A stretch of 64,000 nt of DNA from Clostridia bacterium. Its GTDB lineage: Bacteria; Bacillota; Clostridia; Lachnospirales; Lachnospiraceae. A model generated the notes under the pieces. That model was not told the origin of the DNA and did no database searches. It saw nothing but the letters and a program-made list of their open reading frames with translations. Of the stretch, positions 26,035 through 34,728 are shown piece after piece (position 1 is the stretch's first letter; each line of letters starts with the position of its first letter). The stretch lies in NCBI GenBank assembly GCA_910574255.1, contig CAJTAK010000012.1, positions 62,001 through 126,000 of the forward strand. Reading direction: 5' to 3'. Position numbers and translations under genes: made by a program.

Positions 26035-26571
26035 ATGAATTCTAAGCTGAAAAAAATTGTTATGGCAGCGCTGTTTGCAGCGTTTGCATGTGTTGCAACC
26101 ATGTCCATACGCATTCCCACCCCTGGAACGGGCGGATATATTCATCCTGGTGATGCCATTGTGATTCTCTCCGGTGTAATTCTCGGGCCGGTCTGGGGGC
26201 TTCTGGCAGCAGGCATCGGCTCCGCTATGGCGGATTTGATTGGCGGATATTTTATCTATGTGCCTATCACCTTTGTGATTAAGGGGCTGATTGCATTTGC
26301 AGCAGGAGTGCTTTATCAAAAAGTTGGAAAGACCTCCAAAAGCAGTTATATAGCCGTCATTCTTGGAGGTGTGGCAGATATTGTTTTGGTAGCCGGGGGA
26401 TATTTCCTCTGTGAAATATTTCTTTATGGCACCGCCGCAGCTCTGGCAAGTGTGCCGGCAAATATTATTCAGGGAATCGGTGGTCTGATAATCAGCGCCG
26501 TGCTGTATCCGATTCTGCTTGCTGTTCCAGATATTCGCCGGGTGGCGCAGGAGGCAAAGGTACAAGCATAA
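26035..26571 (+). CDS. ECF transporter S component
   Basis: 178 residues with about six hydrophobic segments, an ECF substrate-binding membrane subunit. The start at ATG 26035 follows AAGAGG. Motifs: KKIVMAALFAAFACVATMSI, PGTGGYIHPGDAIVILSGVI, GPVWGLLAAGIGSAMADLIG and YVPITFVIKGLIAF. The GY.HPGD and GS..AD..GG features are common to PF07155-type S components. The substrate, probably a vitamin or small metabolite, cannot be told from sequence. The energising EcfA/T subunits are not in the window. It appears monocistronic. Confidence 0.8.
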   Translation: MNSKLKKIVMAALFAAFACVATMSIRIPTPGTGGYIHPGDAIVILSGVILGPVWGLLAAGIGSAMADLIGGYFIYVPITFVIKGLIAFAAGVLYQKVGKTSKSSYIAVILGGVADIVLVAGGYFLCEIFLYGTAAALASVPANIIQGIGGLIISAVLYPILLAVPDIRRVAQEAKVQA

Positions 26572-26576
26572 ATATT

Positions 26577-26605
26577 TTGCTTTTATCCAAAAAAACTGTT
26601 ATAAT
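26577..26605 (+). promoter_or_regulatory. Promoter of the glycine riboswitch transcript
   Basis: TTGCTT (26577-26582), 17 bp, TATAAT (26600-26605), starting transcription about 20 nt before the riboswitch. Confidence 0.6.
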
Positions 26606-26629
26606 GTATCCAGTTATATAAACCGGCAG

Positions 26630-26806
26630 AGGATAACCCTAGAGACTTTTTGTTTGATATAACAAAAAGCGCCGAAGAAGCAAACGGGGAGCGGATCGGC
26701 TCCTTTGTGGAAACTGACAGGCAAAAGGAAGGTTATCTGACGGAACTCTGGAGAGAGCGGGAAACCGCCGCCTACGTGGCTATAACCAACTGGTAAAAGG
26801 ACAGAG
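26630..26806 (+). ncRNA. Tandem glycine riboswitch
   Basis: Aptamer 1 (about 26630-26738): P1 GATAACC (26632-26638) with GGTTATC (26731-26737), core GCGCCGAAGAAGCAAAC and ACTGACAGGCAAAAGGA. Aptamer 2 (about 26746-26806): P1 CTCTG/CAGAG, GAGAGAGCGGG, core GCCGCCTACGTGGC and TGGTAAAAGGACAGAG. These match the glycine aptamer consensus (GCRCCGAAGGRGCAAA ... CAGGCAAAAGGACAG). The last P1 strand overlaps the terminator stem, the layout of a glycine-activated switch. Confidence 0.85.
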
Positions 26807-26843
26807 AGACAGATGCTCAAGTGCATTTTGTCTCTCTTTTTTT
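26803..26843 (+). terminator. Riboswitch-controlled terminator
   Basis: AGAGAGACAGATGC (26803-26816) pairs with GCATTTTGTCTCTCT (26823-26837) with a small internal mismatch, followed by seven T. Its left arm shares bases with the P1 of aptamer 2. Confidence 0.8.
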
Positions 26844-26850
26844 ATAGCTA

Positions 26851-26992
26851 TGAGCCGGGCAGCCAGGGATATACAGGCACCCTCTGAGGTGCTGGCACAT
26901 CAGAGGGTGCCTGTATATCCCTGGCTATGCGGCGACAGCCGCATAGCGAAAAAACGAAAGTTTTTGAGCGTGCCCGGCGGGGTAAATTTAGC
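26851..26992 (+). repeat. Element D, copy 1: branched hairpin element
   Basis: Outer stem GCCGGGCA (26854-26861) with TGCCCGGC (26971-26978) encloses three hairpins: a perfect 26-bp stem (26862-26887 with 26900-26925) whose loop is GGTGCTGGCACA, TATGCGGC-GACA-GCCGCATA (26926-26945), and AAAAAC-GAAA-GTTTTT (26950-26965). It ends in CGGCGGGGTAAATTTA. A related copy at 57541-57686 keeps the loop and 3' end, but the long stem is different and still perfect. It lies between the riboswitch terminator and the next gene. Confidence 0.8.
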
Positions 26993-27057
26993 AGGCAGCA
27001 CCTAAAATCTCGGCAGAGTTTTTCCGGACATTTTGAAAAGAAAGAAGGATTCACGCT

Positions 27058-28374
27058 ATGAGAATGATGCTGGTAGGCGCAGGAGCCGTAGGAGAATGTA
27101 TCTTAAAAGTTCTGAAAAAACGGGACCCCAAAGGAGAATGGCTGGAATATGTGTTAATCAGCGATTTCAGTATGGAACGGGCAAGAGAGGTTTGGGAGCA
27201 TCTGAAAGTATGGCCAGGTACGGAATGTGAAATGGCTGAGAACCGAGAGATGGTCATGGATATAGAGAGCCAAAAGAAATGCACACGCTGCGAAACCGCC
27301 TGTGTGGATGCTCATAAAAAATCAGAACTGGTGCGTCTGATGAAAGAACATGCCATTGATTTTGTAATGGATGCCGCATCTCCATTTGTGAGCAACTATA
27401 TCTTTGACGCAGCCTACGAAGCAGGAGCCGCCTATGGAAGTATGGGAACCTGGTCGGTGCCCCGGGAGCATCCACAGTTTGGAATCGGGTTTGAGGGAAG
27501 CTATCTGGAGCCTATGACAAAATACAACTTTGACCGCCATGAGCAGTGGAAAGAAAAGGGTCTCATTGCCTGCATCTGCTTAGGGATCGATCCGGGCGTG
27601 GTCAATGTATTTGCTAAGTATGCGGCAGAATATCTTTTCGACGAGCTGTGGGAGGTTCATGTAAAGGACGGGGGAAATCTTCAGGAACCGGGAGCCCATA
27701 AGGATGTGGTGCAGTTCGGCTTCAATGTGTGGACGGTGTTGGATGAGGTTATGAATCCCAATGCGGAGTGGAGCAAAGAGGAAGGCTTTCGCATAGAGGA
27801 TGCCTTTGCCGGGGAAGAAGAATTCCCCATGCCGGAGCCTTTTGGCGTAAACCGGTTGGTAAAGGTAGAACATGAGGAAGTAGTCACCATGCCCAGGTAT
27901 CTGCAAAAATACGGACTTCAAAGAGCAAGCTTTAAGATTGCTTTGGACGATAATCTGCTGAATGCATTGAAAGTAATCAATGCCCTGGGACTTCGCAGTA
28001 CCCATCCGGTAGAAGTAGACGGCGTCAGGGTAATTCCCAGGGATGTGGTGGCGGCCTGCGCTCCGCAGCCAAAGGATATTGGCGCCAAAATGACAGGAGG
28101 AATGTGCGTAGGTGTCCATTGCATCGGAAAAAAGGATGGTAAGAAAAAAGAATATTTTATCTATCAGCCATTTGACAATGAGGAATCCATGAAAACCTGG
28201 GGAATGCAGGCGGTAGTGGCTCAGACAGGCTTTGGGGCGGCGCTTGGAATTGAGCTTCTTGGAAAGGGAATCTGGAAAGAAGCGGGAGTGTTTTCGCCAG
28301 AATATTTTCCGTCAAAGCCATATATGGAGCTGATGAAGGAAGCAGGACTAATATACCAGATCGAGGAGCGGTAA
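27058..28374 (+). CDS. Saccharopine dehydrogenase-like oxidoreductase
   Basis: 438 residues. The N-terminal Rossmann fold starts with MLVGAGAVGECILKVLKKR (GxGxxG), and FVMDAASPFVSNYIFDAAYEAG follows. GIDPGVVNVFAKYAAEYLFDELWEV corresponds to the conserved block G.DPG..NVFA of saccharopine dehydrogenase / carboxynorspermidine synthase-like enzymes. Such enzymes make or split secondary amines between an amino acid and a carbonyl compound with NAD(P). The substrate is unknown here. It is the only gene downstream of the glycine riboswitch, so the reaction may involve glycine or a product of it. The start is ATG 27058 behind AAGAAGGA. Confidence 0.7.
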   Translation: MRMMLVGAGAVGECILKVLKKRDPKGEWLEYVLISDFSMERAREVWEHLKVWPGTECEMAENREMVMDIESQKKCTRCETACVDAHKKSELVRLMKEHAIDFVMDAASPFVSNYIFDAAYEAGAAYGSMGTWSVPREHPQFGIGFEGSYLEPMTKYNFDRHEQWKEKGLIACICLGIDPGVVNVFAKYAAEYLFDELWEVHVKDGGNLQEPGAHKDVVQFGFNVWTVLDEVMNPNAEWSKEEGFRIEDAFAGEEEFPMPEPFGVNRLVKVEHEEVVTMPRYLQKYGLQRASFKIALDDNLLNALKVINALGLRSTHPVEVDGVRVIPRDVVAACAPQPKDIGAKMTGGMCVGVHCIGKKDGKKKEYFIYQPFDNEESMKTWGMQAVVAQTGFGAALGIELLGKGIWKEAGVFSPEYFPSKPYMELMKEAGLIYQIEER

Positions 28375-28420
28375 AGAGGAAAAGAAAAGCGCTGTGCATC
28401 AGGAATTTAATATTGGAATA

Positions 28421-28454
28421 AAAGGCTGTTGCAGTTGACTGCGGCAGCCTTTTA
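28421..28454. terminator. Bidirectional terminator
   Basis: AAAAGGCTG (28421-28429) pairs with CAGCCTTTT (28446-28454). It sits between two converging genes and has A and T tracts on the two sides. Confidence 0.75.
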
Positions 28455-28470
28455 AGCAGCATGAACGATG

Positions 28471-29358
28471 CTATGGCAAATGATAAAGGAAACGAATACT
28501 GTTTTCAGCCTCCTGGATTAATCCTTCTAATGTGGGTTTATCTGTCATATTACGCCAGGTTCTAAAGCTGTGTGCCGCCGGCGCCTGAGAAAGAACCATA
28601 GATTCCAAAATAATTGTTCCGCCATAATTGCCATTCTTTAATGTGTTCATAACATCGGACCAGTTTATATCGGTTTTTGTAAGGCCGGGAAGACGGCGAT
28701 TAGATTCACTGATATGGAGATGGCCGAGACAGTCTGAAAGCAGTGCCTGTGAAAGAGAATCACAGATACTGTCCTCTTCAATGTTCATATGAAAAACATC
28801 CAGTAAAAGTTTAATATTTGAGCGTTTGATATCTGAGATAAAGCGAATTCCATCCGCAGCAGTATTGATTAGATAAGCTTCAAATCGATTAACGATCTCA
28901 ATACAGATATTAACTCCAAGGGGAGCTGCAAAATCACATAGTTCCTGAACAGAAGCCGCAGCCCGTTTCCACATCCGTGTCTTCTGATCGGGAGTGAATA
29001 CCGTTTCAGGCATGGAGAGCCATTTTGCATAAATAACACCGCTCCAAATACGGCAATTCAGCTCTGCTGCGGCCCGGACTGCCTGCTTGCATTTTTGCAA
29101 GCCTATCTTTCGTATGTTTGAGTCGGGATGTGAGATTTCGGCATCTGAAATCCCTCCATTCAGTGATAAAGTAATTCCCATTGCTTTAGCTTTTTTTGCG
29201 TATTCATGGCGTTCCTGCAAAGACATGTGAAGGGCATAGGAAGTTGCGAAATCCATGGCGTCTGCGCCTGTTTGAGCGGTTAATTCCAAAAGGCGGAGCG
29301 GATCACCTTCAGCGCCAGTTCCGTTCCAGTAGTTGCAGTGCAATCCGATTTTTAACAT
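28471..29358 (-). CDS. Sugar phosphate isomerase/epimerase, ketose 3-epimerase-like
   Basis: 295 residues from ATG 29358 behind GGGAGAT. An AP_endonuc_2 TIM barrel: LKIGLHCNYWNG at the N-terminus, ICIEIVNRFEAYLINTA (metal Glu), LLLDVFHMNIEEDSI (metal Asp and His) and LGHLHISESNRRLPG, then TIILESMV (metal Glu). The FHMNIEE and GHLHxxExNRRxPG motifs are those of D-tagatose/D-psicose 3-epimerases. It is the second gene of a minus-strand operon, 44 bp after the FGGY kinase, so a free ketose is probably epimerised at C3 before or after phosphorylation. Confidence 0.8.
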   Translation of the reverse strand: MLKIGLHCNYWNGTGAEGDPLRLLELTAQTGADAMDFATSYALHMSLQERHEYAKKAKAMGITLSLNGGISDAEISHPDSNIRKIGLQKCKQAVRAAAELNCRIWSGVIYAKWLSMPETVFTPDQKTRMWKRAAASVQELCDFAAPLGVNICIEIVNRFEAYLINTAADGIRFISDIKRSNIKLLLDVFHMNIEEDSICDSLSQALLSDCLGHLHISESNRRLPGLTKTDINWSDVMNTLKNGNYGGTIILESMVLSQAPAAHSFRTWRNMTDKPTLEGLIQEAENSIRFLYHLP

Positions 29359-29402
29359 AATATGATCTCCCTGTTTTGCATAATTTTCATGGTTTTTGGC
29401 TG

Positions 29403-30920
29403 CTATGAGACTTCTGATGAAAAATATTGTTCCATATATTTGCGTCCGGAACAATAGGCTTTATATGCATTTGCTGCAGAATTAACCCTTTGGGGGAAAT
29501 AGGTCCTGACCGGAAATCGGCGAATTGCCTGCTGAATTTCTTCATAGGATAGATCACCGCGGCCTACACAGGCCAATAGAGCAGCTCCAAGGCAGGCAGC
29601 TTCCTGCATATGGGGAACTTGTATGACTGTGTTGCAAAAGTTTGCTTTTCTCTGCATGAGATAGGGGGATTGAGACGGACCACCCACCACACGGATTGTA
29701 TGAGGAAGTGTGTCTGTTACCTTTAAGAGATCGTATAACTGAAATGTAAATTCTTGGCAAAGTCCGTCAAGCAGAGCCTTGGCAAAATGCTCTGTTTTAT
29801 GATAATCACGGATACCTAGAAAAACTCCGCCAGCATTGGGACAGGCGAGAGAGCCACGCAGGAACGGATAATATAAAAGCTCCGGACATGCTTCGCAATG
29901 GGCAGCGGTCTCCTGTAAATGAACAATGGGGCTTCTTTTTAAGTGTTCTGCTTCACGGGATATACTTTCTCCAATGCTTTCCAAGAACCAATTCATAGAA
30001 GCACCGCAGGCCTGCATGGAAGTCAGGGCACGGTACAAAAGGCCGGAACAGTGCGGATAAATACTGATTCGGGCAAGGAACATTTCATGAGTAGTCAAAG
30101 GCTGTGCAAGTGGGAGCACAGTAACTTCAGAGGTCCCCATGGAATCCAAAACAGTGCCGGGGATGAAGGAACCGCTTCCAATAGCGGCGCAGGAGTGATC
30201 GTGTCCGCCTGTTACAATGGAAAGATTCTTAGGCAGGCCCAGGCGTGCGGCCAAATCAGGTAAAATGGAGCCAATGGCCGTGCCGCCGGGAACTGCTTCC
30301 GGGAAAAAACTCTGACATAGGTTTATGACATCCAAAATTTTGGGGGACCAAGTCAGCTGATGAATATCAAAGGCCATAGTTCTGGATGCAATTGAATAGT
30401 CGCTGACAAGCCTTCCGGATAAACGATAAAGGATATAGTCATTAATACTTGCCCAGTGTAAAGCTTTTGAAAATAATTCCGGCTGATGCTTTTTGAACCA
30501 TAAAAGCTTTGTGATCCCAAACTTACCGGATGAGATTTGGCCGGTAAGACGGTATATTTCTTCTTTTCCAATCAAAGTATTTAATTCTTCAGCCTGAGGG
30601 ATGCTGCGGGTATCAAACCAGGGGACGGCACGGCATAACGGGCGGTTTTTGTCATCCAATAAGATACCGGATTCTCCCATACTGGAAACTGCTAAAGAGC
30701 GCACATGACCGTCAGAAAGCAGTGCTGATAATTGACTAAGAACATTACAGCAGGCGCTGAAAAGCATGTCTGCATCGTACTCGTATGCGGTACGGGATGA
30801 TGCGGAATATGAACGTGGAGTAGATATAGAGACACATGGCATCCGTCGGTCGATTTGAGAGCAGAAAGCGCAGGCTTTAATATTTGTGGTGCCAATATCC
30901 AGACCAATATACCAATTCAT
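29403..30920 (-). CDS. FGGY-family carbohydrate kinase
   Basis: 505 residues from ATG 30920, which follows AAAGGAGAGG. The N-terminal phosphate loop reads WYIGLDIGTTNIKACAF. Others are AVSSMGESGILLDD, VPWFDTRS, GGHDHSCAAIGSG (with the catalytic-type Asp) and VGGPSQSPYLMQRKANF. It is a kinase of ketoses or polyols; the sequence is closer to the fuculokinase/YgcE side than to XylB, judged by the absence of GQMHG. It is the first gene of the minus-strand operon with the epimerase, and divergent from the aldolase. It likely makes the phosphorylated ketose that the aldolase cleaves. Confidence 0.8.
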   Translation of the reverse strand: MNWYIGLDIGTTNIKACAFCSQIDRRMPCVSISTPRSYSASSRTAYEYDADMLFSACCNVLSQLSALLSDGHVRSLAVSSMGESGILLDDKNRPLCRAVPWFDTRSIPQAEELNTLIGKEEIYRLTGQISSGKFGITKLLWFKKHQPELFSKALHWASINDYILYRLSGRLVSDYSIASRTMAFDIHQLTWSPKILDVINLCQSFFPEAVPGGTAIGSILPDLAARLGLPKNLSIVTGGHDHSCAAIGSGSFIPGTVLDSMGTSEVTVLPLAQPLTTHEMFLARISIYPHCSGLLYRALTSMQACGASMNWFLESIGESISREAEHLKRSPIVHLQETAAHCEACPELLYYPFLRGSLACPNAGGVFLGIRDYHKTEHFAKALLDGLCQEFTFQLYDLLKVTDTLPHTIRVVGGPSQSPYLMQRKANFCNTVIQVPHMQEAACLGAALLACVGRGDLSYEEIQQAIRRFPVRTYFPQRVNSAANAYKAYCSGRKYMEQYFSSEVS

Positions 30921-31092
30921 GGAAACCTCTCCTTTTAAGTACAATATAACAAGCTTATATACAAAATGATGATGATATTATAGCACAATATAATCATAAA
31001 TGCATCAATAAAGTTTTGAAAAGTGATTATATAATTGTGAAGTCTTGAGATATATGGGAATTATTTTTTTAAAATATGACCATAAAAAGCGA

Positions 31093-31153
31093 TTTTGGAT
31101 AAATTTTTGGTAAGTTTTGATAAAAAATTGGTGAAATTATTGGTACATATTGG
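31093..31153 (+). promoter_or_regulatory. Helically phased TTTTGGTAA operator array
   Basis: Six half-sites of the form (A/T)TTGG occur with GG (or GA) at 31097, 31109, 31119, 31130, 31142 and 31152, that is, steps of 10-12 bp, one helix turn. Three similar sites on the opposite strand (CC at 42519, 42531 and 42542) lie upstream of the DeoR gene. The array abuts the aldolase -35 box, so it is a candidate binding region for that regulator. Confidence 0.5.
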
Positions 31154-31155
31154 CA

Positions 31156-31184
31156 TAGACAAAGAGAAAAAAATCATCTAAAAT
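31156..31184 (+). promoter_or_regulatory. Promoter of the aldolase operon
   Basis: TAGACA (31156-31161), 17 bp, TAAAAT (31179-31184), directly downstream of the phased array. Confidence 0.55.
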
Positions 31185-31249
31185 AAAAAATATGAACAAA
31201 CAATGACAATTTTGTTGATGATGTAAAGCGAAGATAAGCGGAGGATAAA

Positions 31250-32098
31250 ATGAGGTTTGACTTAAAAGAAATCTTATTAGATGCAGATCAAAGAGGTTAT
31301 GCGGTACCGGCATTCAATTTTTCCGATGGCTGGGAGCTGATGGCAATATTGGAGGCGGCAAGAGAACTGCGGGCCCCTGTGATAGCCGCTTCGAATATGC
31401 AGGTTGTTACGGTGCATGGAGCACAACTTTTGGGAGCTCTTTATAAGCATTATAGTCAAACCGCAAAAACACCGGTTATTTTTCATCTGGATCACTCCAA
31501 TACACCGGAGCTTTGCAAACAAATGCTGGAATGCGGATATCCCTCCGTAATGTTTGACGGTTCGGCCCTTCCTTTGGAAGAAAATATCCGTAAGAGCAGA
31601 GAGGTTACTTCATATGCAGCATCCTTTGAAGCCTGTGTGGAGGTGGAAATTGGCCGTATCATCGGGCGCAATGAGGAATCAATGTATGAAGGAGAGGATT
31701 ATCTAGGAACAGCAGAAGATGCGCTTCGTTTGGTACAGGAAAGCAATTGCGGTTCCCTGGCAGTAGGGCTGGGCAATGCTCATGGTTTTTATCGTGAGAA
31801 GCCGAGACTTCGGTTTGAACGGCTGGCAGAAATCAATGAGATGGTAGATACGCCTCTTGTACTTCACGGAGGGACAGGGATCCCCGAAGAGGATATTCAA
31901 AAAGCCATCAAAAACGGAATCAATAAAGTAAATGTTGGTACGGAGCTTCATTTTACCTATCTAAGTACATTGCAAAAGCAGTTAAGTGAAGATACATTTG
32001 AGCCAAATGTGGTAAAGCATATGGAACATGTGGTAGAGAAAGTAAAAGAGCCGGTAAAAAAATGGATACGGATTTGTATGGCAGAGAATAAAGCGTAA
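31250..32098 (+). CDS. Class II fructose-bisphosphate/tagatose-bisphosphate-type aldolase
   Basis: 282 residues. Zinc-ligand and substrate motifs: VIFHLDHSNTPELCKQ (first His, catalytic Asp), SVMFDGSALP, VEVEIGRIIG (Glu), LGNAHGFY (His) and LVLHGGTGIPEEDIQKAI (His and the GG phosphate loop), then GINKVNVGTEL. These are the conserved positions of the FbaA/GatY family, which splits ketose phosphates into dihydroxyacetone phosphate and an aldehyde. It starts at ATG 31250 behind GCGGAGG. It heads the plus-strand operon and faces the kinase, so it probably cleaves the kinase product. Confidence 0.88.
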   Translation: MRFDLKEILLDADQRGYAVPAFNFSDGWELMAILEAARELRAPVIAASNMQVVTVHGAQLLGALYKHYSQTAKTPVIFHLDHSNTPELCKQMLECGYPSVMFDGSALPLEENIRKSREVTSYAASFEACVEVEIGRIIGRNEESMYEGEDYLGTAEDALRLVQESNCGSLAVGLGNAHGFYREKPRLRFERLAEINEMVDTPLVLHGGTGIPEEDIQKAIKNGINKVNVGTELHFTYLSTLQKQLSEDTFEPNVVKHMEHVVEKVKEPVKKWIRICMAENKA

Positions 32099-32114
32099 GG
32101 AGGCAATACAAAAG

Positions 32115-33155
32115 ATGGAGAAGGTTATGAAAGGAGTTGTAGCAGTTAAGACAGGGGAGGTTGTATTGAAGAATGATATTCCCATGCCGGTTTTGAAGGA
32201 TTATGAATGCCTGGTAAAGGTTCATACTTGCGGCTTCTGCAATGGGACGGATATGCAGATTATTCATGGAACACTGACTGCGGATGAGGGGATGATGCCG
32301 TTTCCTACTCTGCTCGGACATGAAGCAGTCGGGGAAGTAATTCAGATAGGCAATAAAGTGCGCCATATAGCCCTTGGGGATCGCTTTATCCGTCCTGACA
32401 CTCCAAAATGGTATGGAAAATATTCTTGTACCTTCGGCACGATGGCAGAGTATGCGGTAGCTACGGATCGGAAAGCGATGATAGAGGATGGCATACCCGA
32501 AGAACAGATGCCGGATGAGGGCAAATGTGAAAGAATACCGAGTGACATTTCATATGAAGATGCGGCGGTAATGCTGTCATTGCTGGAATGCATCAGCGCT
32601 GTCCACAACTTCGGGTTGAAGAAGGACATGGATGTATTAATCTATGGAGCCGGACCTATGGGAATGGGTGTGGCAAATTATCTGCAGGTCATAGGAGCAC
32701 ATGTGGTGTTGGTGGATGGTATTCAAAAACGTCTGGATTATGCGAAAAAGTATTTTGGTATAGAACAAACCGTTAATATACAAGTCCGGAAGCTTAGTGA
32801 ATGCTGTGCACCAAAAAGTTTTGATGCGGTTATGGATATAGTGGGGGACACAGGGATTTTGCTGGAAGGAACTAATTATCTAAAACAGGGGGGGACGCTT
32901 TGCAGTATGGGGGTGCTCAAGGAGAGCGACGCAATGTTGAACCTGCTGAAGCTGCAGAATAATACAAAGCTGCATATGCTCAATTTACCTTATAGGCGTA
33001 TGGACTATATGGATGAGCTTGTAAAGCTGATCCGTGAAGAGAAGATTGTGCCGAAACACTATTATTCTCATGTACTGCCGGCGGAGAAAATATCAGAGTG
33101 TGTTCAGCTGATTCGAAATAAAGATGCATTAAAAGTAGTTCTTTCGTTTGACTAA
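32115..33155 (+). CDS. Zinc-type alcohol dehydrogenase (MDR family)
   Basis: 346 residues. The GroES-like N-terminal domain has HTCGFCNGTDMQI (Cys ligand) and LLGHEAVGEV (His-Glu). The Rossmann domain has VLIYGAGPMGMGVANYLQ followed by an acidic residue at the end of the second strand (VVLVDG), suggesting NAD preference. The four-cysteine structural zinc lobe is absent. Likely an NAD-dependent reductase or dehydrogenase of a sugar or polyol in this operon. It starts 16 bp after the aldolase. Confidence 0.8.
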   Translation: MEKVMKGVVAVKTGEVVLKNDIPMPVLKDYECLVKVHTCGFCNGTDMQIIHGTLTADEGMMPFPTLLGHEAVGEVIQIGNKVRHIALGDRFIRPDTPKWYGKYSCTFGTMAEYAVATDRKAMIEDGIPEEQMPDEGKCERIPSDISYEDAAVMLSLLECISAVHNFGLKKDMDVLIYGAGPMGMGVANYLQVIGAHVVLVDGIQKRLDYAKKYFGIEQTVNIQVRKLSECCAPKSFDAVMDIVGDTGILLEGTNYLKQGGTLCSMGVLKESDAMLNLLKLQNNTKLHMLNLPYRRMDYMDELVKLIREEKIVPKHYYSHVLPAEKISECVQLIRNKDALKVVLSFD

Positions 33156-33174
33156 AGGATTTACTGATACGTAT

Positions 33175-33200
33175 TTAACTATCTCCATAGTGATAGTTAA
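33175..33200 (+). promoter_or_regulatory. Inverted repeat before the Liv-type binding protein
   Basis: A perfect 9-bp repeat TTAACTATC (33175-33183) / GATAGTTAA (33192-33200) with an 8-nt loop. It may be an operator or a 5' mRNA hairpin that stabilises the binding-protein message. Confidence 0.4.
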
Positions 33201-33229
33201 AATAAAGAAAAAGAAAGGAAGGTATTACT

Positions 33230-34561
33230 ATGAAAAAGAGACTTGCTTTAGTGATTGCGCTTGCTATGGTTTTGGGACTGATCGGATGTTCAGGCGGATC
33301 AACAACACAGCCGGCGGCAGAGACGCCGGCGGACAGCGGCGAAGAAACCCAGGGAGAAGCTGGGCAGGAAGCGGTATCAGGGGACACGGTAAAGATTGGA
33401 GTTTTGCTGCCGTTTTCCGGTTCGTCGGCTGCAACGGGAGAGCTGCAGATGCGTGGCATTCAGATGTATGTAGATCGGATAAACGGCAATGGGGGTATTC
33501 AGTCTTTAGGCGGCGCTCAGATTGAATTGGTGAAAGCTGATACAACAGGCTCTCCCGAAGTGGGCGTGACAGAGATGGAGCGTTTGATAGCGGAAAATCC
33601 GGATATGGCAGCTATCGTGGGGCCGTACCAATCAGGGGTAGGGTCTTCTACCGTACCGATTGCCGAGAAAAATGGGGTTCCATACATGCTGGTTAATTGT
33701 ACAACGGATTCCGTACTGGGTGATGATTCCATTAAATATTCATTTCGTGCAAATCTGTCCAATATCTATTTGGCTTACGGATTTACTGATTTGATCAATG
33801 CATTTAATGAGATTGAGCCGGACTCCTGCAAAAAGATTGCCATTTTGTACGAGTCTTCTGACTGGGGTGTTGGCGTTTATGATAATTTGATGGAATATGT
33901 GGTGCCAGAAGCCGGCGTAGAGGTTGTTATGACAGAAACCTTTGACACGGGTGTATCCGATTTTTCATCAATGATTAATAAATTGAAGGCTTCGGATGCG
34001 GATCTGGTATTTCCGCTGATGTATTTGTCAGACGCTATTTTATTCACAAATCAGATGTATGAGTATGACTGTAATATTCCAATGATGGCTCAGGGTGCGG
34101 GCTTCCTGGTAAATGAATATATTCCGTCAGTTGGGGATCTGTCGAATTATATTTTCTCAGCATGTGCATGGACGGCTGATATGGTAAATTCCCGTTCGGA
34201 TGAAGCTCAGCAGATAGAAGCGGATTATGAGAAAGAGTATGGTTCCGCAATGACAGAGTATGAAGTAAATGGCTGGCTGGGCATGGCGGTTGTCGTAGAT
34301 GCACTGGAGCGCTGCGGTTCTACGGATCGTGATACTCTGGCAAATGCAATGCTGGAGACAAATCTTACACCGGAAGATGATGCTTTAATGTTCCATGACT
34401 ATGAAGGTGTATCTTTCGGCACTATGGATGGCATGACTAATCAGAATACAAAAGCAAATGCATGCTTTGTACAATGTATCGACGGAGAGTGGAAATATAT
34501 TACTACCTCTGCTGATGATGCAACAATGATATGGCCTGTTCCGGGATGGACTGAACGCTGA
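33230..34561 (+). CDS. Branched-chain-amino-acid-type ABC substrate-binding lipoprotein
   Basis: 443 residues. The signal peptide ends at GLIGC (Cys20), followed by an acidic Ala/Gly/Glu linker to about residue 45, and then a Peripla_BP_6 (LivJ-like) domain: KIGVLLPFSGSSAATGELQMRG as two motifs around residues 48-69, VDRINGNGGIQSLGG, VGPYQSGVGSSTVPIAE and ILYESSDWGVGVYDNLMEYV. Members of this family bind amino acids, amides, urea or aromatic and other acids. Here it lies among sugar-catabolic genes, so a sugar-derived ligand is possible. It is followed by a GC-rich hairpin before the permeases. Confidence 0.88.
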   Translation: MKKRLALVIALAMVLGLIGCSGGSTTQPAAETPADSGEETQGEAGQEAVSGDTVKIGVLLPFSGSSAATGELQMRGIQMYVDRINGNGGIQSLGGAQIELVKADTTGSPEVGVTEMERLIAENPDMAAIVGPYQSGVGSSTVPIAEKNGVPYMLVNCTTDSVLGDDSIKYSFRANLSNIYLAYGFTDLINAFNEIEPDSCKKIAILYESSDWGVGVYDNLMEYVVPEAGVEVVMTETFDTGVSDFSSMINKLKASDADLVFPLMYLSDAILFTNQMYEYDCNIPMMAQGAGFLVNEYIPSVGDLSNYIFSACAWTADMVNSRSDEAQQIEADYEKEYGSAMTEYEVNGWLGMAVVVDALERCGSTDRDTLANAMLETNLTPEDDALMFHDYEGVSFGTMDGMTNQNTKANACFVQCIDGEWKYITTSADDATMIWPVPGWTER

Positions 34562-34624
34562 CATATGAGAATTCGGCATAGTGCCGGCATGATTGCTCAC
34601 AGACAGGTAAAAGGGGGATTGAAG

Positions 34625-34660
34625 AGGGCGCTGTCACTTGAAAGCGGCGGCGCCCCTTTT
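34625..34660 (+). terminator. Attenuating hairpin after the binding protein
   Basis: GGGCGC (34626-34631) pairs with GCGCCC (34650-34655), extended by GTC/GGC contacts, and followed by CTTTTATA. It probably reduces transcription into the permease genes. Confidence 0.55.
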
Positions 34661-34728
34661 ATACCCAAAAACAGGGACGAGTCTACGGTTAGATGGCGGA
34701 TTTGCCTGAAGAGAGGATGGACAATTAT

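Larger units (their letters stand above)
30921..31249. other. 329-bp divergent promoter region
   Basis: AT-rich DNA with no ORF. It separates the minus-strand kinase from the plus-strand aldolase and contains the phased TTTTGG array and the aldolase promoter listed separately. No promoter for the kinase could be placed with confidence. Confidence 0.6.
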
